Shown in pieces: positions 8,815-18,089 of a DNA stretch of 64,000 nucleotides. The number at the start of each line of letters is the position of its first letter. The first letter of the stretch is position 1. Below the pieces are notes generated by a model, which did not search any database, was not told where the DNA came from, and saw nothing but the letters and a program-made list of their open reading frames with translations. A program made the position numbers and the translations under genes. Origin of the DNA: an uncultured Clostridia bacterium (GTDB lineage Bacteria > Bacillota > Clostridia > Oscillospirales > Acutalibacteraceae); assembly GCA_945874765.1 (NCBI GenBank), contig CAMCHQ010000007.1, forward strand, positions 1-64,000. The letters are read 5' to 3'.

Positions 8815-8843
8815 TTGCCAAATAGAATTATATATGTTAAAAT
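8815..8843 (+). promoter_or_regulatory. Promoter for the first MATE transporter
   Basis: TTGCCA (8815-8820), 17 bp, TAAAAT (8838-8843), about 40 bp upstream of the ATG. It lies downstream of the small frame at 8666, so the two are probably separate transcripts. Confidence 0.6.
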
Positions 8844-8881
8844 CGCCAATAATATATAATAAATAAGGAAATAATATAAAT

Positions 8882-10192
8882 ATGAAAAAGAAAAGTGCTT
8901 CAAGCGAATTTGCAAAATACGTTTCGCAAAATGTTTTTGCAATGATAGGAATGTCGTGCTACATTTTGGCTGACACCTTTTTTATTTCAAAGGCAGTCGG
9001 TGCAAACGGCATTACCGCTTTAAATCTTGTATTACCGTTATACAATTTAATATTTGCCATAGGCTCAATGATCGGCGTCGGCTCTGCAATACGATTTGCA
9101 ATAGCTAAAAATCAAGGAGAAAAAAACAACAGATATTTTTTCAACGCAATGTTTTTTACAACGGTTTTCGGCTTGATTTTTATGGCGATAGGTGTTTTTA
9201 TGCCCGATAAACTTGTTGCTCTTTTGGGCGGAAGCAGTGAAATCGTTAAAGTCGGCACACCGTACACAAAAATATTTATGTGCTTTGCACCGCTTTTTAT
9301 GTGGAATTATGTTTGCAACGCATTCGTAAGAAATGACGGTTCTCCGTCAATAGCAATGGCGGCTACGGTAATAAGCAGTCTTTTTAATATCGTTATGGAC
9401 TGGGTGCTTATGTTCCCGCTTAAATTGGGTATGGCAGGTGCGGCTTTGGCTACCGCTTTAAGCCCTGTTGTCGGCTGTGCAATTTGCTGTATTCACTTTT
9501 TCTCAAAGAAAAACAATATCAGTTTTAAACCTTGCGTACCGTCTTTCGTTAAATTGTTCAACTGTGCGAAACTCGGTGTTTCCGCATTTGTCGGTGAATT
9601 TTCGTCAGGCGTAATTACTGTTGCATTTAATATGATTATATTGAAATTGGTCGGCAATATCGGCGTTGCGGCTTACGGAGTTGTGGCTAATATTTCACTC
9701 GTTGCCGTATCTGTATTCAACGGTGTTGCACAAGGCTCACAGCCTCTTATCAGTAAATATTACGCAAAGGGCGATATCAAAGACCTTTCAAAAATACTCA
9801 AACTCGGCATTATCACCTGCCTTTGCTTTGCGGGAATTATAATCGGTGTAGTAAACGCTTTTGCCGCACCGATTGCAAATATTTTCAACAGCGAACACAT
9901 AGCCGCACTTACCGATTATGCAGTAAAAGGCTTGAGAATTTACTTTATAGGTTTCATATTTGCAGGACTTAATATCTTCCTGTCGCTTGCTTTCAGTTCA
10001 ATGAGTAAAGCAACACCTGCATTTATCATTTCAATTATGCGTGGCTTTGTTGTAATTATCGCAAGTGTATTTTTACTTTCATACCTTTTCAAAATGACAG
10101 GTGTTTGGCTTGCATTCCCTGCCGCCGAAGCAATTACGTTTATCGTATCGCTTTCATTTTTGATTAGTATTAAAAAGAAAAATAATATATAA
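8882..10192 (+). CDS. MATE family multidrug efflux transporter
   Basis: A 436-residue polytopic membrane protein with about twelve hydrophobic segments arranged as two MATE bundles; MATE proteins export cationic drugs or metabolites using H+ or Na+ gradients. Typical features are ILADTFFISKAVG near the N terminus, the NAFVRNDGSP motif about residue 140, and a second-half counterpart in GVAQGSQPLISKYYA. The ATG follows an AAGGAAA site. It has its own promoter and a strong terminator. It resembles the second MATE at 34.0 kb in fold, but the two are clearly divergent. Substrate unknown. Confidence 0.92.
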   Translation: MKKKSASSEFAKYVSQNVFAMIGMSCYILADTFFISKAVGANGITALNLVLPLYNLIFAIGSMIGVGSAIRFAIAKNQGEKNNRYFFNAMFFTTVFGLIFMAIGVFMPDKLVALLGGSSEIVKVGTPYTKIFMCFAPLFMWNYVCNAFVRNDGSPSIAMAATVISSLFNIVMDWVLMFPLKLGMAGAALATALSPVVGCAICCIHFFSKKNNISFKPCVPSFVKLFNCAKLGVSAFVGEFSSGVITVAFNMIILKLVGNIGVAAYGVVANISLVAVSVFNGVAQGSQPLISKYYAKGDIKDLSKILKLGIITCLCFAGIIIGVVNAFAAPIANIFNSEHIAALTDYAVKGLRIYFIGFIFAGLNIFLSLAFSSMSKATPAFIISIMRGFVVIIASVFLLSYLFKMTGVWLAFPAAEAITFIVSLSFLISIKKKNNI

Positions 10193-10204
10193 TTATGCAA
10201 CATA

Positions 10205-10235
10205 AAAACCACCGGTCAATCCGGTGGTTTTATTT
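10205..10235. terminator. Bidirectional terminator between convergent MATE and ACS-like genes
   Basis: Perfect 11-bp stem AAAACCACCGG / CCGGTGGTTTT (10205-10215, 10221-10231) with T tracts on both strands. Confidence 0.92.
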
Positions 10236-10933
10236 TATCCCATCATTGAACTGTTTTTAAAATGAAGTTCTCGCATACCCTCAACCTCGTCGCAAATCGG
10301 TTTCAGGTTGCACGCCGAGCAGTCAAAATTAATGCCCTTCATAATATGGTTGAGCGTTTTTGTGATTTCGCTGTTTTTTTGCGCAAGTTCATCAAGAGCC
10401 GAATAATCGAAACTGTCACTTGTTATAAAAACGGTTTTTACATTTTTAACGCTTGCGTTTTCAAGGAATTTTGAATTGAGAAGATTACCCACCCTCTCAA
10501 ACGAAATTCCTTTTTTTATTGCGCTTTTTGCCACTCTGACAATTTCCTTTTGCTCCTCTGACGACGTCCTAATCATATAGCCCAACGGGAAATAGTGGTA
10601 TTTAACATATTCTATTTTGCGAATAAGATTATACGCCTTTTGCTCATCGTTCACGTCGTCTATTTCAATAATCGACACACGGCAGAATTTTTTATTTTTC
10701 TTGATTTTATTCAAATCCTCGCCGATAAGAACCGTTTCACTTTTGCCGACAGGCTTAGAAGTCACAAGATTAAAGCCGATACCGTCAAGTTCAAACGCAG
10801 TGTCCCTTTGCAAAACAATGTGGCTTACCCCCGTATCCTCCCAAGCTTTTGAAGCGTCATAAGGAAACGATTTTTCGTCAAAATTAGATATAATCTCTTC
10901 ACTTTTGGATATAAGTTCGTCAAAAAAATTCAT
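10235..10933 (-). CDS. Orphan acetyl-CoA-synthase beta-subunit-like protein (ACS middle domain with Cys motif)
   Basis: A 232-residue protein that, by eye, aligns with the middle domain of the CO dehydrogenase/acetyl-CoA synthase beta subunit: the FPYD-xx-AWE opening, the VLIGEDLNKI strand, GYMIRTSSE and KKGISFERVGNLL parallel the same ordered segments in the Moorella enzyme just before its A-cluster cysteines. Here that point is replaced by a C-x2-C-x5-C motif (C205, C208, C214) followed by DEVEGMRELHF, and the protein then ends. The nickel-site CGC of true ACS is absent. It lies 5 bp after a CooC-type ATPase gene, a nickel-insertion partner. I infer a metal-cluster protein of unknown role, not a working ACS. 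Confidence 0.6.
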   Translation of the reverse strand: MNFFDELISKSEEIISNFDEKSFPYDASKAWEDTGVSHIVLQRDTAFELDGIGFNLVTSKPVGKSETVLIGEDLNKIKKNKKFCRVSIIEIDDVNDEQKAYNLIRKIEYVKYHYFPLGYMIRTSSEEQKEIVRVAKSAIKKGISFERVGNLLNSKFLENASVKNVKTVFITSDSFDYSALDELAQKNSEITKTLNHIMKGINFDCSACNLKPICDEVEGMRELHFKNSSMMG

Positions 10934-10938
10934 ATTAA

Positions 10939-11703
10939 TTATAAAATACCGATTTTTTCAAGTGCCTCGGTAGTTCCTTTAACAATATTTGAATTATCGG
11001 GAAGCTTTGTGATATTTTTACCCTCGATATCGAAAACGGCAAGGTTTGAATCAACAGGAATATATGACAAAACAGGAATACCGTTTGTATCAATAAGTTT
11101 GATTACGCTTTCATCGGGAATACGGTTGATGATTGCACCGATTTCATCATACATAACAAGTTTATCGGCAACCTCTTTAATAGTGTTTATAACCTGAGTG
11201 CCCTTTTTGCTTGCGTCGGAAACGAGAAGAAGATGAGTAACCTTTTCCATAACTCGTCTGTTAATCTGCTCAATTCCCGCTTCGCCGTCAATAACAACAT
11301 AATCAAAATCGCCGCTGATAAGGTTAATTACCTCTTTAAGATATGTATTAATCTTGCAATAACAGCCTGCGCTTTCAGGTCTGCCGACAGCGATAAATGC
11401 AAAGCCGTCCGTTTCAACGATTGCGTCAAAAATTTTATATCTTGCGTCACCCAAAAGTTCAATAGCCGCCTTTGTCTGACCGTCCTCTACAGTTTCAACA
11501 ATTTCCTTGCGGATATCGTCAATAGTTGTTTTCACATCAATTCCGAGTGCGGTTGAAAGACCGACTGCCGGGTCTGCGTCAATTGCAAGAATTTTTTTAT
11601 CAGGATATTTTTCAACAAGAATTTTAACAATAGTTGCGCTGATTGAAGTTTTACCTACTCCGCCTTTGCCTGCAACTGCAATAATTTTAGGTGAATTTGC
11701 CAT
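10939..11703 (-). CDS. CooC-type P-loop ATPase (nickel/CODH maturation family)
   Basis: A 254-residue MinD/ParA-like ATPase. The deviant Walker A motif GKGGVGKTS is at residues 12-20, the IDADPA motif at 41-46, and a C-x-C pair (C114, C116) falls exactly where CooC proteins bind Ni or Zn at the dimer interface. CooC ATPases help insert nickel into carbon monoxide dehydrogenase. No CODH or full ACS gene is present in the window; the only partner is the ACS-domain-like gene 5 bp downstream, which suggests the two form a small metal-cluster module. Family is well supported; target is inferred. Confidence 0.85.
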   Translation of the reverse strand: MANSPKIIAVAGKGGVGKTSISATIVKILVEKYPDKKILAIDADPAVGLSTALGIDVKTTIDDIRKEIVETVEDGQTKAAIELLGDARYKIFDAIVETDGFAFIAVGRPESAGCYCKINTYLKEVINLISGDFDYVVIDGEAGIEQINRRVMEKVTHLLLVSDASKKGTQVINTIKEVADKLVMYDEIGAIINRIPDESVIKLIDTNGIPVLSYIPVDSNLAVFDIEGKNITKLPDNSNIVKGTTEALEKIGIL

Positions 11704-11800
11704 TTCTTTATCTCCTTATGTTAATAAATTAACAAAGTATAGTATATCAAATTCCCACCTATATTTCAATATTTATACAAAAACTTTTAAATGAACAAAT

Positions 11801-11832
11801 AAAAACACGGTACAAAAAATTTTGTACCGTGT
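11801..11832 (-). terminator. Terminator after PEP carboxykinase
   Basis: Twelve-base stem arms ACACGGTACAAA and TTTGTACCGTGT (11805-11816, 11821-11832), with a T run on the minus strand at 11801-11804. Confidence 0.85.
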
Positions 11833-11858
11833 CTGTATCATTATTTCAAAAGAGATAA

Positions 11859-13640
11859 TTATTTATCAAGGTTTGACTTAACTTCAGCAAGTACGTCAGC
11901 AAGCTCCTTAGGAAGCTTATCGCCGAACTTAGCATAAAGTTCTTCAACGCCCTTGAGTTCTTCCTTCCAAGCGTCCTTATCAACGTCAAGAATCTTCTCA
12001 AGGTCAGCCTCTGTCATATCAAGACCGTCAAGGTTGATATCCTTAGCATAAGGAAGATAACCGATAGCTGTTTCCTGAGCGTCAACCTTACCTTCGCAAC
12101 GGTCGATAATCCAATCAAGAACTCTGAGGTTATCGCCGAAACCAGGCCACATAAAGTTGCCTTCGTCGTCCTTACGGAACCAGTTAACGTTGAAAATCTT
12201 AGGAGCCTTATCCTCGTCAAGAGTTTCGCCGATTTCAATCCAGTGCTTCCAATAGTCGCCCATATTGTAGCCGCAGAATGGGAGCATAGCCATAGGGTCA
12301 CGACGAACAACGCCAACCTGACCTGTAGCAGCAGCGGTTGTTTCAGAACCCATAATTGAACCTACGAATACACCGTGATTCCAGCTCTTTGACTGATATA
12401 CAAGCGGAGTGAGCTTAGCACGACGGCCGCCGAATACGAATGCTGAAATAGGAACACCGTTTGGATTTTCAAATTCAGGTGAAATGCAAGGGCAGTTAAC
12501 AGCAGGAGCTGTAAATCTTGAGTTTGGATGAGCACCCTTTTCTGTGCTTGTCTGACCGTTCCAAGGATTACCCTTCCAGTCAACGCCGTTTGTAGGTGGA
12601 TTCTTGTCAAGACCTTCCCACCAAACTGTATTGTTATCAAGGTTAAGAGCAACGTTTGTAAAGATTGTGCCCTTCTTTGTTGATGCAAGAGCGTTAGGGT
12701 TAGACTTCTCGTTAGTACCGGGAGCAACGCCGAAGAAACCGTTTTCAGGGTTGATAGCATAAAGACGTCCGTCCGGACCTTTCTTAATCCAAGAAATATC
12801 GTCGCCTACGCACCATACTTTGTAGCCCTTTCTCTGATATCCTTCAGGTGGGATAAGCATAGCAAGGTTTGTCTTACCGCAAGCTGATGGGAATGCAGCG
12901 CAGATATACTTGATTTCTCCGTTTGGCTTTTGAAGACCGAGGATAAGCATATGCTCTGCCTGCCAGCCTTCGTTCTTACCTTGGTAAGAAGCAATACGAA
13001 GAGCGAAGCACTTTTTACCGAGAAGTACGTTTCCGCCGTAAGCTGAGTTTACAGAGATGATTGTGTTGTCCTCAGGGAACTGGCAAATCCATCTCTTCTC
13101 AGGGTCAACGTTACACTTGCAGTGCATACCACGTACCCAGTCATTTGAATCGCCGAGAGTATCAAGAACTTTCTTGCCGATTCTTGTCATAATATTCATA
13201 TTAAGAACAACGTAGATTGAGTCTGTAATCTCAATACCGATCTTAGACATAGGTGAACCTACAGGACCCATTGAGTAAGGAATGATATACATTGTTCTGC
13301 CTTCATAAGAACCTGCTGCGATGTCATAAAGCATCTTGTAGCACTTATCAGGAGCCATCCAGTGGTTAGTAGGACCTGCGTCCTCTTCCTTAGTTGTGCA
13401 GATAAGAGTTCTGTCCTCAACACGGGCAACGTCGTTTTCTGCTGTTCTGTGAAGATAGCAGTCAGGAAGAAGCTCGTCGTTAAGCTTAATCATTTCGCCT
13501 GTTTCAACAGCCTCTTTTTTAAGAGCGTCGATTTGTTCCTTTGAACCGTCAATCCATACAATGTTTGATGGTTTAAGGAGTTCTACTTTTTCGTCAAGCC
13601 AGTCAAGAAGTGACTTGTTAGAAGTAAGATTTGTTTCCAT
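11859..13640 (-). CDS. pckG: Phosphoenolpyruvate carboxykinase (GTP)
   Basis: A 593-residue enzyme that converts oxaloacetate and GTP to PEP, GDP and CO2 (or the reverse when CO2 is fixed in fermentation). The P-loop PSACGKTNLAML is at residues 251-262, including the reactive Cys254 typical of the GTP class; GDDISWIK at 279-286 and RDPMAMLPFCGYNMGDYW near the C-terminal third bind nucleotide and metal. Length fits the GTP-dependent, not the ATP-dependent, family. It has its own promoter and terminator. With malic enzyme at 35.6 kb it supplies the C3/C4 node. Confidence 0.96.
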   Translation of the reverse strand: METNLTSNKSLLDWLDEKVELLKPSNIVWIDGSKEQIDALKKEAVETGEMIKLNDELLPDCYLHRTAENDVARVEDRTLICTTKEEDAGPTNHWMAPDKCYKMLYDIAAGSYEGRTMYIIPYSMGPVGSPMSKIGIEITDSIYVVLNMNIMTRIGKKVLDTLGDSNDWVRGMHCKCNVDPEKRWICQFPEDNTIISVNSAYGGNVLLGKKCFALRIASYQGKNEGWQAEHMLILGLQKPNGEIKYICAAFPSACGKTNLAMLIPPEGYQRKGYKVWCVGDDISWIKKGPDGRLYAINPENGFFGVAPGTNEKSNPNALASTKKGTIFTNVALNLDNNTVWWEGLDKNPPTNGVDWKGNPWNGQTSTEKGAHPNSRFTAPAVNCPCISPEFENPNGVPISAFVFGGRRAKLTPLVYQSKSWNHGVFVGSIMGSETTAAATGQVGVVRRDPMAMLPFCGYNMGDYWKHWIEIGETLDEDKAPKIFNVNWFRKDDEGNFMWPGFGDNLRVLDWIIDRCEGKVDAQETAIGYLPYAKDINLDGLDMTEADLEKILDVDKDAWKEELKGVEELYAKFGDKLPKELADVLAEVKSNLDK

Positions 13641-13723
13641 ATCTTTATTCTCCTTTGAAATTATTTACAAACAAATTGAACTCGTTGAAAAACAATCAAA
13701 GTTTCCCAATTTCATTCTCATTA

Positions 13724-13751
13724 ATTATACCAAAAAATCCTTAAAATTCAA
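13724..13751 (-). promoter_or_regulatory. Promoter for PEP carboxykinase
   Basis: Minus strand TTGAAT, 16 bp, TATAAT, about 85 bp upstream of the ATG. Confidence 0.6.
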
Positions 13752-13828
13752 TAGAACTGTCAAAAATTCATTAAAATGTAACAATAACATAAAATCAAAT
13801 TAATCACTTTATGTGAATTTTTTGTCAA

Positions 13829-14848
13829 TTACTGCTTTTCATATGCTTGGTCAATCGGCATTGTCGCATAAGCATTAAGACTTTCATCGGCGCTGACACC
13901 GCCTATAAATTCATAATATCCCTGCGAACCTATCATAGCTGCATTGTCGCCGCAATATTTAAGCTCCGGCAAGTAAAGCTGCCACTTATGCTTTTGGCAA
14001 AGTTTCTCCGCTTCTCTTCTTAATTTAGAATTAGCAGAAACACCGCCCGCTATTACAATTTTTTTGAAATTTTTATCAATTGCCGCTTTTTCAAGATTTT
14101 GAATAAGACAATCAACTACGCTTTTTTGAAACGAAGCCGCAAGGTCGGGTATATTTATTTCCTCGCCTTTTTGTTTTGCATTATGAACGGTATTGATAAC
14201 ACTTGTTTTAAGACCCGAAAACGAAAAATCGTATTTGCTGCCGCTGACTCTCGGGTGCGGAAATTTAAAAGCGTTTTCATCGCCCAGCTTGCTGATTTTA
14301 TCAATACTTATTCCGCCCGGATATGCAAGACCCATAGTCCTGCCTGCCTTATCAAGTGCCTCACCTGCCGCATCATCACGTGTTTTGCCTATAATTTCAA
14401 AATCGGTATAATCATTAACGGCAACAATATGCGAATGACCGCCGCTGACAACAAGGCACAAAAACGGCGGTTCAACGTCGCTTGAAATGTAATTTGAAGC
14501 AATATGACCTCTCAAATGATGAACGGGTACAAGCGGGGTATCTGTAGCAAACGATAATCCCTTTGCAAAATTAACGCCTACCAAAAGCGCACCGATAAGC
14601 CCCGGCGCATATGTAACCGCAACTGCGTCAATGTCTTTCATAGTGCAATTTGCCTTTTCAAGCGCCTCTTTCACAACACCGCTGATTGACTCTGCGTGCC
14701 GCCTCGACGCTATTTCAGGCACAACTCCGCCATAGAGTTTGTGCTCTTCAAGCGAGGTTGCAACAATATTTGATAATACTTTTCGTCCGTTTTCAACAAC
14801 AGCGCAAGCCGTCTCGTCACACGAGGACTCAATTCCTAAAATTTTCAT
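13829..14848 (-). CDS. tsaD: tRNA N6-adenosine threonylcarbamoyltransferase TsaD
   Basis: A 339-residue ASKHA-fold protein that transfers threonylcarbamoyl from threonylcarbamoyl-AMP to A37 of ANN-decoding tRNAs, with TsaB and TsaE. The opening MKILGIESSCDET, the metal ligands H111 and H115 in VPVHHLRGHIAS, the CLVVSGGHSHI segment and the late GGVSANSKLR motif are all present. It is the last of a polA-rimI-tsaD run on the minus strand; tsaB and tsaE are not in the window. TrmO at 1.2 kb would further modify its product. Confidence 0.96.
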   Translation of the reverse strand: MKILGIESSCDETACAVVENGRKVLSNIVATSLEEHKLYGGVVPEIASRRHAESISGVVKEALEKANCTMKDIDAVAVTYAPGLIGALLVGVNFAKGLSFATDTPLVPVHHLRGHIASNYISSDVEPPFLCLVVSGGHSHIVAVNDYTDFEIIGKTRDDAAGEALDKAGRTMGLAYPGGISIDKISKLGDENAFKFPHPRVSGSKYDFSFSGLKTSVINTVHNAKQKGEEINIPDLAASFQKSVVDCLIQNLEKAAIDKNFKKIVIAGGVSANSKLRREAEKLCQKHKWQLYLPELKYCGDNAAMIGSQGYYEFIGGVSADESLNAYATMPIDQAYEKQ

Positions 14849-14890
14849 TTTTCTATTTCCTTATTGTATGTGTATTATTTGCTAAAGTCA

Positions 14891-14916
14891 AAGGCGACCG
14901 CAGGTCGCCCCTACGA
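14891..14916. repeat. GTAGGGGCGA-family palindrome
   Basis: Stem GGCGACC-GCA-GGTCGCC followed by CCTACGA, between rimI and tsaD. Single-unit copy of the dispersed family described at 1887. Confidence 0.7.
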
Positions 14917-14949
14917 TATCAAATTGCATTTTTGATTAAATTTATATAA

Positions 14950-15375
14950 TCAAAAATTCTTAGTCATAATCACTGCGTCCTCGTCGGGTGCGGTGTAAAA
15001 ACGAGGGCGGATACCGACATTTTTAAAGCCTGCTTTTTCATAAAGTTTTATTGCGGGAGTGTTACTCTTTCGCACTTCCAAGGTTATGAAATTCATTTCA
15101 TTTTCAAACTCGGCGGATATGAGCCTTTTGGCAATACCACGTCTGCGGTATTCGGGCAAAACGCCAACATTTGTAACATACCCCTCACCCGAGAAAATCT
15201 GAAGTCCCATATAGCCGACCGCTTTTCCGTTATCAAGTGCAACAAGAAAATGAGAGGTGTCAAGCGAAAGCTGATTTTCAAGGTCTTTTTTGCTCCACGG
15301 GTGAGCAAAGCAGGCACATTCTATTTTATAAACATCGTCAAGATATTTTTCACTGAATTTTTCTATACTAATCAT
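14950..15375 (-). CDS. rimI: Ribosomal protein S18-alanine N-acetyltransferase-like GNAT
   Basis: A 141-residue GNAT acetyltransferase. The acetyl-CoA-binding V-x-P-EYRRRGIAKRL motif is at about residues 74-87, and the ECACFAHPWSKKDLENQL opening and LEVRKSNTPAIKLYEKAGF segment are characteristic of RimI. RimI acetylates the N-terminal Ala of S18, though paralogs may act on other proteins. Its start lies 6 bp after the polA stop with no clear ribosome site, so translation is probably coupled. Proximity to tsaD is a common bacterial arrangement. Confidence 0.88.
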   Translation of the reverse strand: MISIEKFSEKYLDDVYKIECACFAHPWSKKDLENQLSLDTSHFLVALDNGKAVGYMGLQIFSGEGYVTNVGVLPEYRRRGIAKRLISAEFENEMNFITLEVRKSNTPAIKLYEKAGFKNVGIRPRFYTAPDEDAVIMTKNF

Positions 15376-15381
15376 ATTACA

Positions 15382-17982
15382 TTAATGGGCGTCAAACCAC
15401 GTGTTACCGATTTTGCCGTCTGCACGAAGGAGCACCTTCATCTTGCAGGCGTTTTCCATTTCCTCACACACGATTTCAAGCGCCTTTTGTGCCTCGTTTT
15501 CCGGTGCTTCAACAATAAGTTCGTCGTGCACCTGAAGAATAAGGCGGGATTTCATATTTTCTCTTGTAAGCCTGTCATCAACCTTAACCATTGCGATTTT
15601 GATAATATCGGCGGCAGTACCCTGAATAGGCATATTCCTTGCAACACGTTCGCCGAATGCACGCATCATATGGTTAGACGAAGCAAGTTCCGGCAAATAT
15701 CTTTTTCTGTGGAAAAGTGTTTCGCTGTAGCCCTTATCTTTTGCAAGGTCTATCATCTTTTTCATATAATCGTCTACGCCGCTGTAATGAGCAAGATAAT
15801 TTTCAATATACTGCTTTGCCTCTTTATTCGAAACGCCGATATCCTTTGCAAGAGAGAATGCGCCGATACCGTAGACAATGCCGAAATTGACAGCCTTTGC
15901 CCTGCTTCTCATCTGAGGAGTAATCATTTGAACCGGAAGATTAAACACCTGAGAGGCAGTGATTGTATGGATATCCTCACCCGAATTGAATGCGTCAATC
16001 ATATTTTTATCATTTGAAAGGTCGGAAAGAACACGAAGTTCAATTTGGCTGTAGTCGGCATCAACAAGTTTTTTACCCTCACCTGCAATAAAGAATTTAC
16101 GCATTTGGCTTCCGAGTTCAGTCCTAATCGGGATATTTTGCAAATTGGGTTCAAGAGAGGAAATTCTGCCCGTTCTTGTTTCAACCTGATTAAATCTTGT
16201 ATGAATCCTGCCGTCGTCTGCAATAACCTTTAAAAGTCCGTCACAATAGGTGGATTTAAGCTTAGAAAGCGAGCGATATTCAAGAATTTGGCTGATTGCA
16301 GGGTGCTCGCCGACCAAGCCTTCAAGTACCTCGGCATTTGTTGAATATCCCGTTTTCGTCTTTTTCCTGCACGGCAATTTGAGTTCTTCAAAAAGGGCGA
16401 CGCCGAGTTGCTTAGGCGAATTGATATTAAATTCATACCCAACGCTTTCATAAATGGAATCGGTCAAATCCTTAATTCTTTCACCGAGCATTTTGCCGAA
16501 AGCCTCAATACCGTTTTTGTCAACCTCAAAGCCGACATATTCCATCTTGGCAAGAACACGTGAAAGCGGAAGCTCGATTTCTTCAAGAAGCTGCCTCTCC
16601 TGCGCCTCGTCAATAAGTACGTCCGTCTTTTCAAACAGAGGCTTAACAACAGATGCAAGTTCAACATTTTCATCTTTTGTGCCGAGAGAATTAAGAAATT
16701 CGGGAATTTTGACACCGTATTCAAGGCAAAGGTGAGCAATATCGTAATTGCTGTCACTCGGTCTTAAAAGATAAGCGCTGAGCATTAAATCGCCTTTAAC
16801 ACTCTTCAATTCAACGCCTAATTTGCAAGCAAGACGGTGAAGTTCTTTAGTATTAAAACTGTACTTTTTCGCACTTTCGTCCTCAAAAAATTCACGGACA
16901 AAATCCTCATATCCCTGCACTTCAGGTGAAACCGAAACAATTTCATCACCGAACGCAAAATACAAATCCGTCACGCTGCCGTCAATAATCGAGGGATAAA
17001 AATACACGTCGGCGCCCTTAGTTCTTTCAAGCAAATCGTTTGCATTGTCGCATTTTACTAAACTGATATTTCTTTCTTCAACTTCCTCTGCTTCAATCTC
17101 GCCGACTTTATTGGGGTCAAGGTCAAATTTCGGAATAAGCGAAAACAGTTCAAGCCTTACAAATTGAGAAACCGCTTTTTGCTCGTCCCTGCCTGAAACA
17201 ACATAAGAATTAATATCCGTATCAATCGGCGCTTGGGTGCTGATTGTGCCGAGTTTTAAAGAAAGATACGCTTTTTCCTTATCGTTTTTAAGCTTTGCTT
17301 TAACACCAGGTTTAATATCAAGTTCGTCAAGATTTTCATAAATATTATCAAGTGTGTGAAAACGTGAAATAAGGTCAAGCGCAGTCTTTGCACCGACGCC
17401 TGCGACACCGGGAATATTATCAGAAGCGTCACCCTGAAGCGCCTTAACCTGAATAAGTTCGTCGGGTGTTACGCCGTATTCCTCATCAATCGCTTTTTCA
17501 TCATAAATATCGGTAACCGCCTGTCCCATTTTGGTACGTGCAAGAAGCACCTTTACACCGCCGTGTGCAAGCTGAAGAGAATCCCGATCCCCCGTTGCAA
17601 TAAAACATTCGTCACCGTTTTTCCTGCAAGAAGCGGCAAGAGTACCGAGGATATCGTCAGCCTCCCAGCCCTCTTTTTCAATCGTTTTTATTCCGAGATT
17701 TTTAAGTATTTCTTTAAGAACAGGCATTTGGGCACGAAGTTCATCGGGCATACCCTTACGGCCTGCCTTATATTCATCATACATTTTATGCCTGAAAGTA
17801 GGCGCATGAACGTCAAATGCAACGGCAACTGCGTCGGGCGAACAAATATCCTCGAGTTTTAAAAGAATATTTAAAAAGCCGTATATTGCATTTGTATATT
17901 CTCCGTTTTTGGTTGTTAATAATTTTATGCCGTAAAAAGCACGGTTTACAATACTGTTACCGTCTAAAACAAGAAGCTTCAT
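15382..17982 (-). CDS. polA: DNA polymerase I
   Basis: An 866-residue family A polymerase for Okazaki-fragment processing and repair. The N-terminal 5'-3' exonuclease domain (about 1-290) opens LLVLDGNSIVNRAFYG. The polymerase domain carries TRTGRISSLEPNLQNIPIR (motif around the A region), DYSQIELRVLS (palm aspartate) and VHDELIVEAPE (motif C). The central 3'-5' exonuclease region (about 300-470) lacks the DxE metal motif: where FDTET would be expected it reads VYFYPSI. Proofreading is therefore probably absent, as in Bacillus and Thermus enzymes. It heads the polA-rimI-tsaD operon. Confidence 0.97.
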   Translation of the reverse strand: MKLLVLDGNSIVNRAFYGIKLLTTKNGEYTNAIYGFLNILLKLEDICSPDAVAVAFDVHAPTFRHKMYDEYKAGRKGMPDELRAQMPVLKEILKNLGIKTIEKEGWEADDILGTLAASCRKNGDECFIATGDRDSLQLAHGGVKVLLARTKMGQAVTDIYDEKAIDEEYGVTPDELIQVKALQGDASDNIPGVAGVGAKTALDLISRFHTLDNIYENLDELDIKPGVKAKLKNDKEKAYLSLKLGTISTQAPIDTDINSYVVSGRDEQKAVSQFVRLELFSLIPKFDLDPNKVGEIEAEEVEERNISLVKCDNANDLLERTKGADVYFYPSIIDGSVTDLYFAFGDEIVSVSPEVQGYEDFVREFFEDESAKKYSFNTKELHRLACKLGVELKSVKGDLMLSAYLLRPSDSNYDIAHLCLEYGVKIPEFLNSLGTKDENVELASVVKPLFEKTDVLIDEAQERQLLEEIELPLSRVLAKMEYVGFEVDKNGIEAFGKMLGERIKDLTDSIYESVGYEFNINSPKQLGVALFEELKLPCRKKTKTGYSTNAEVLEGLVGEHPAISQILEYRSLSKLKSTYCDGLLKVIADDGRIHTRFNQVETRTGRISSLEPNLQNIPIRTELGSQMRKFFIAGEGKKLVDADYSQIELRVLSDLSNDKNMIDAFNSGEDIHTITASQVFNLPVQMITPQMRSRAKAVNFGIVYGIGAFSLAKDIGVSNKEAKQYIENYLAHYSGVDDYMKKMIDLAKDKGYSETLFHRKRYLPELASSNHMMRAFGERVARNMPIQGTAADIIKIAMVKVDDRLTRENMKSRLILQVHDELIVEAPENEAQKALEIVCEEMENACKMKVLLRADGKIGNTWFDAH

Positions 17983-18013
17983 AAACTCAGTTCCTCACAT
18001 TTAAAATCATATT

Positions 18014-18042
18014 ATTATATCATATAATCGATTGATTTACAA
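18014..18042 (-). promoter_or_regulatory. Promoter for polA operon
   Basis: Minus strand TTGTAA, 17 bp, TATAAT. Its -35 overlaps the -35 of the divergent dus promoter by one base, so the two operons share one compact control region. Confidence 0.65.
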
Positions 18043-18060
18043 TTCATAATGTGATATATT
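18032..18060 (+). promoter_or_regulatory. Promoter for dus-nagA-trmL
   Basis: TTGATT (18032-18037), 17 bp, TATATT (18055-18060). A TTG at 18063 would fall at about the transcription start, supporting the ATG at 18090 as the dus start. Confidence 0.6.
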
Positions 18061-18089
18061 AATTGCAAGTAAGAAAAAAGGTAATCAAT

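Noticed and set aside
15250-16017. 255-codon open frame on the plus strand opposite rimI and polA
   Set aside because: It is antisense to two clear genes, is rich in Cys/His/Phe from reverse-complemented codons, and has no ribosome site.
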